A stretch of 5,811 nucleotides of DNA from Planctomycetaceae bacterium (GTDB lineage: Bacteria; Planctomycetota; Phycisphaerae; Phycisphaerales; SM1A02). Of the stretch, positions 5,308 to 5,811 are shown piece by piece. Location: assembly GCA_002684315.1 (NCBI GenBank), contig NYVB01000175.1, positions 1 to 5,811 on the forward strand, read 5' to 3'. The translations under genes and the position numbers were made by a program. Under the pieces are notes generated by a model. It did not search any database. It was not told where the DNA came from and saw only the letters and a list, made by a program, of their open reading frames with translations. Each line of letters starts with the position of its first letter. Positions within the stretch are counted from its first letter, which is position 1.

Positions 5308-5811
5308 ATGTCGCCGCGCGTACAAGCCTTGTTCAAGGAATGGCCTCTTCTGCTGAGCTATGGCTCGTTGATCGTCGTCCTCTTCTTCGGTTCGACTCTC
5401 TTCGGCGCCATGGGTGGCGGAATTTCCTTCAGCATCCTCTTCGCGTGGCTCTTCCTGGTGATCCTCTTCGCCGCATTCGGTGTCGTGCATCACGCCGAAT
5501 GTCTGGCGCACAAACTGGGCGAACCGTATGGAACCTTGATACTCACGCTTTCAGTCATCGGCCTCGAGGTCCTGATGATCGTGACGGTCATGCTCACGAA
5601 GTCTGAAAATCCTGAAATGGCGCGTGACACCATGTTCGGTGTCCTCATGATCGTGGTGAACGGTCTGTTCGGAGGCGCGATCATCTTCGGTGCCTTGCGA
5701 CACCGGATTCAGGAAGTGAATTTCAGAAGCACCGAGACCTACATCGGGGGCATCATCGTCCTCGTCGGGGTCGGACTCGTTCTTCCCGGCTTCGTCAAGG
5801 CAGAGCACCTG
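5308..5811 (+). CDS. chaA: ChaA-type Ca2+(Na+)/H+ antiporter, 3'-truncated by the window
   Basis: The first 168 residues of a CaCA-superfamily cation/proton antiporter are present, and the frame is open at the right edge. E. coli ChaA is about 366 residues, so slightly under half is visible. The diagnostic block is AFGVVHHAECLAHKLGEPYGTLILTLSVIGLEVLMIVTVML (residues 56-96). It covers the acidic/histidine motif and the first alpha repeat, with the conserved acidic Glu87 in the ion path. NPEMARDTMFGVLMIVVNGLFG (101-122) and the RHR-QE-NF segment (131-139) also follow ChaA. At least five hydrophobic helices are visible: about 18-36, 41-60, 76-97, 108-129 and 145-161. The protein would sit in the inner membrane and export Ca2+ or Na+ against protons, chiefly at alkaline pH or high salt. 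The start is supported by GGAGG 4 nt upstream. It is divergent from the amidase, with no clear functional link. The family is firm; ion preference is inferred. Confidence 0.9.
   Translation, partial: MSPRVQALFKEWPLLLSYGSLIVVLFFGSTLFGAMGGGISFSILFAWLFLVILFAAFGVVHHAECLAHKLGEPYGTLILTLSVIGLEVLMIVTVMLTKSENPEMARDTMFGVLMIVVNGLFGGAIIFGALRHRIQEVNFRSTETYIGGIIVLVGVGLVLPGFVKAEHL

Overview
The window is GC-rich bacterial chromosome. It most resembles a Planctomycetota genome, probably Phycisphaerae-like. The evidence is a secreted protein ending in two dockerin-like calcium loops right at its C terminus, a PadR regulator paired with a HAAS-like membrane protein that carries a pseudopilin-type tail, and lineage-typical unrecognised secreted proteins. 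This assignment is inferred from family resemblance, not from a marker gene.

Layout. Positions 2-670 (+) hold the 3' end of a secreted beta-rich protein with a dockerin-like tail. It converges on a two-gene minus-strand operon running from 2943 down to 788. That operon encodes a PadR-family repressor and, 17 bp later, a HAAS-like domain / one transmembrane helix / large extracytoplasmic protein. A hairpin at 681-702 separates the converging genes. Upstream of padR (2944-3223) lie its probable promoter and operator, a defective condensed copy of the 3' end of the first gene (3040-3173), and a perfect 24-bp palindrome (3176-3199) related to the first hairpin. Next come a small secreted, highly charged unrecognised protein (3796 to 3224, -) and an amidase-signature hydrolase (5228 to 3921, -). 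Divergent from the amidase is the 5' part of a ChaA-type Ca2+(Na+)/H+ antiporter (5308 to the window edge, +).

How they fit together. PadR and the membrane protein form the one clear regulatory unit: a cytoplasmic transcription factor made together with a membrane protein that could report extracytoplasmic or envelope state. The amidase and antiporter share a 79-bp divergent intergenic region but have no evident pathway link.

The most unusual signal is the pair of dockerin-gene 3' ends flanking the PadR operon in the same orientation. The second copy (3040-3173) matches three separate pieces of the first. They are joined by two deletions of 120 and 81 bp, both in frame, and the 81-bp one equals exactly one dockerin repeat period. 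The similarity continues past the stop codons into the terminator-like hairpins. This points to local duplication, decay and possible recombination around a PadR signalling cassette. No RNA gene, CRISPR array or insertion-sequence transposase was seen.
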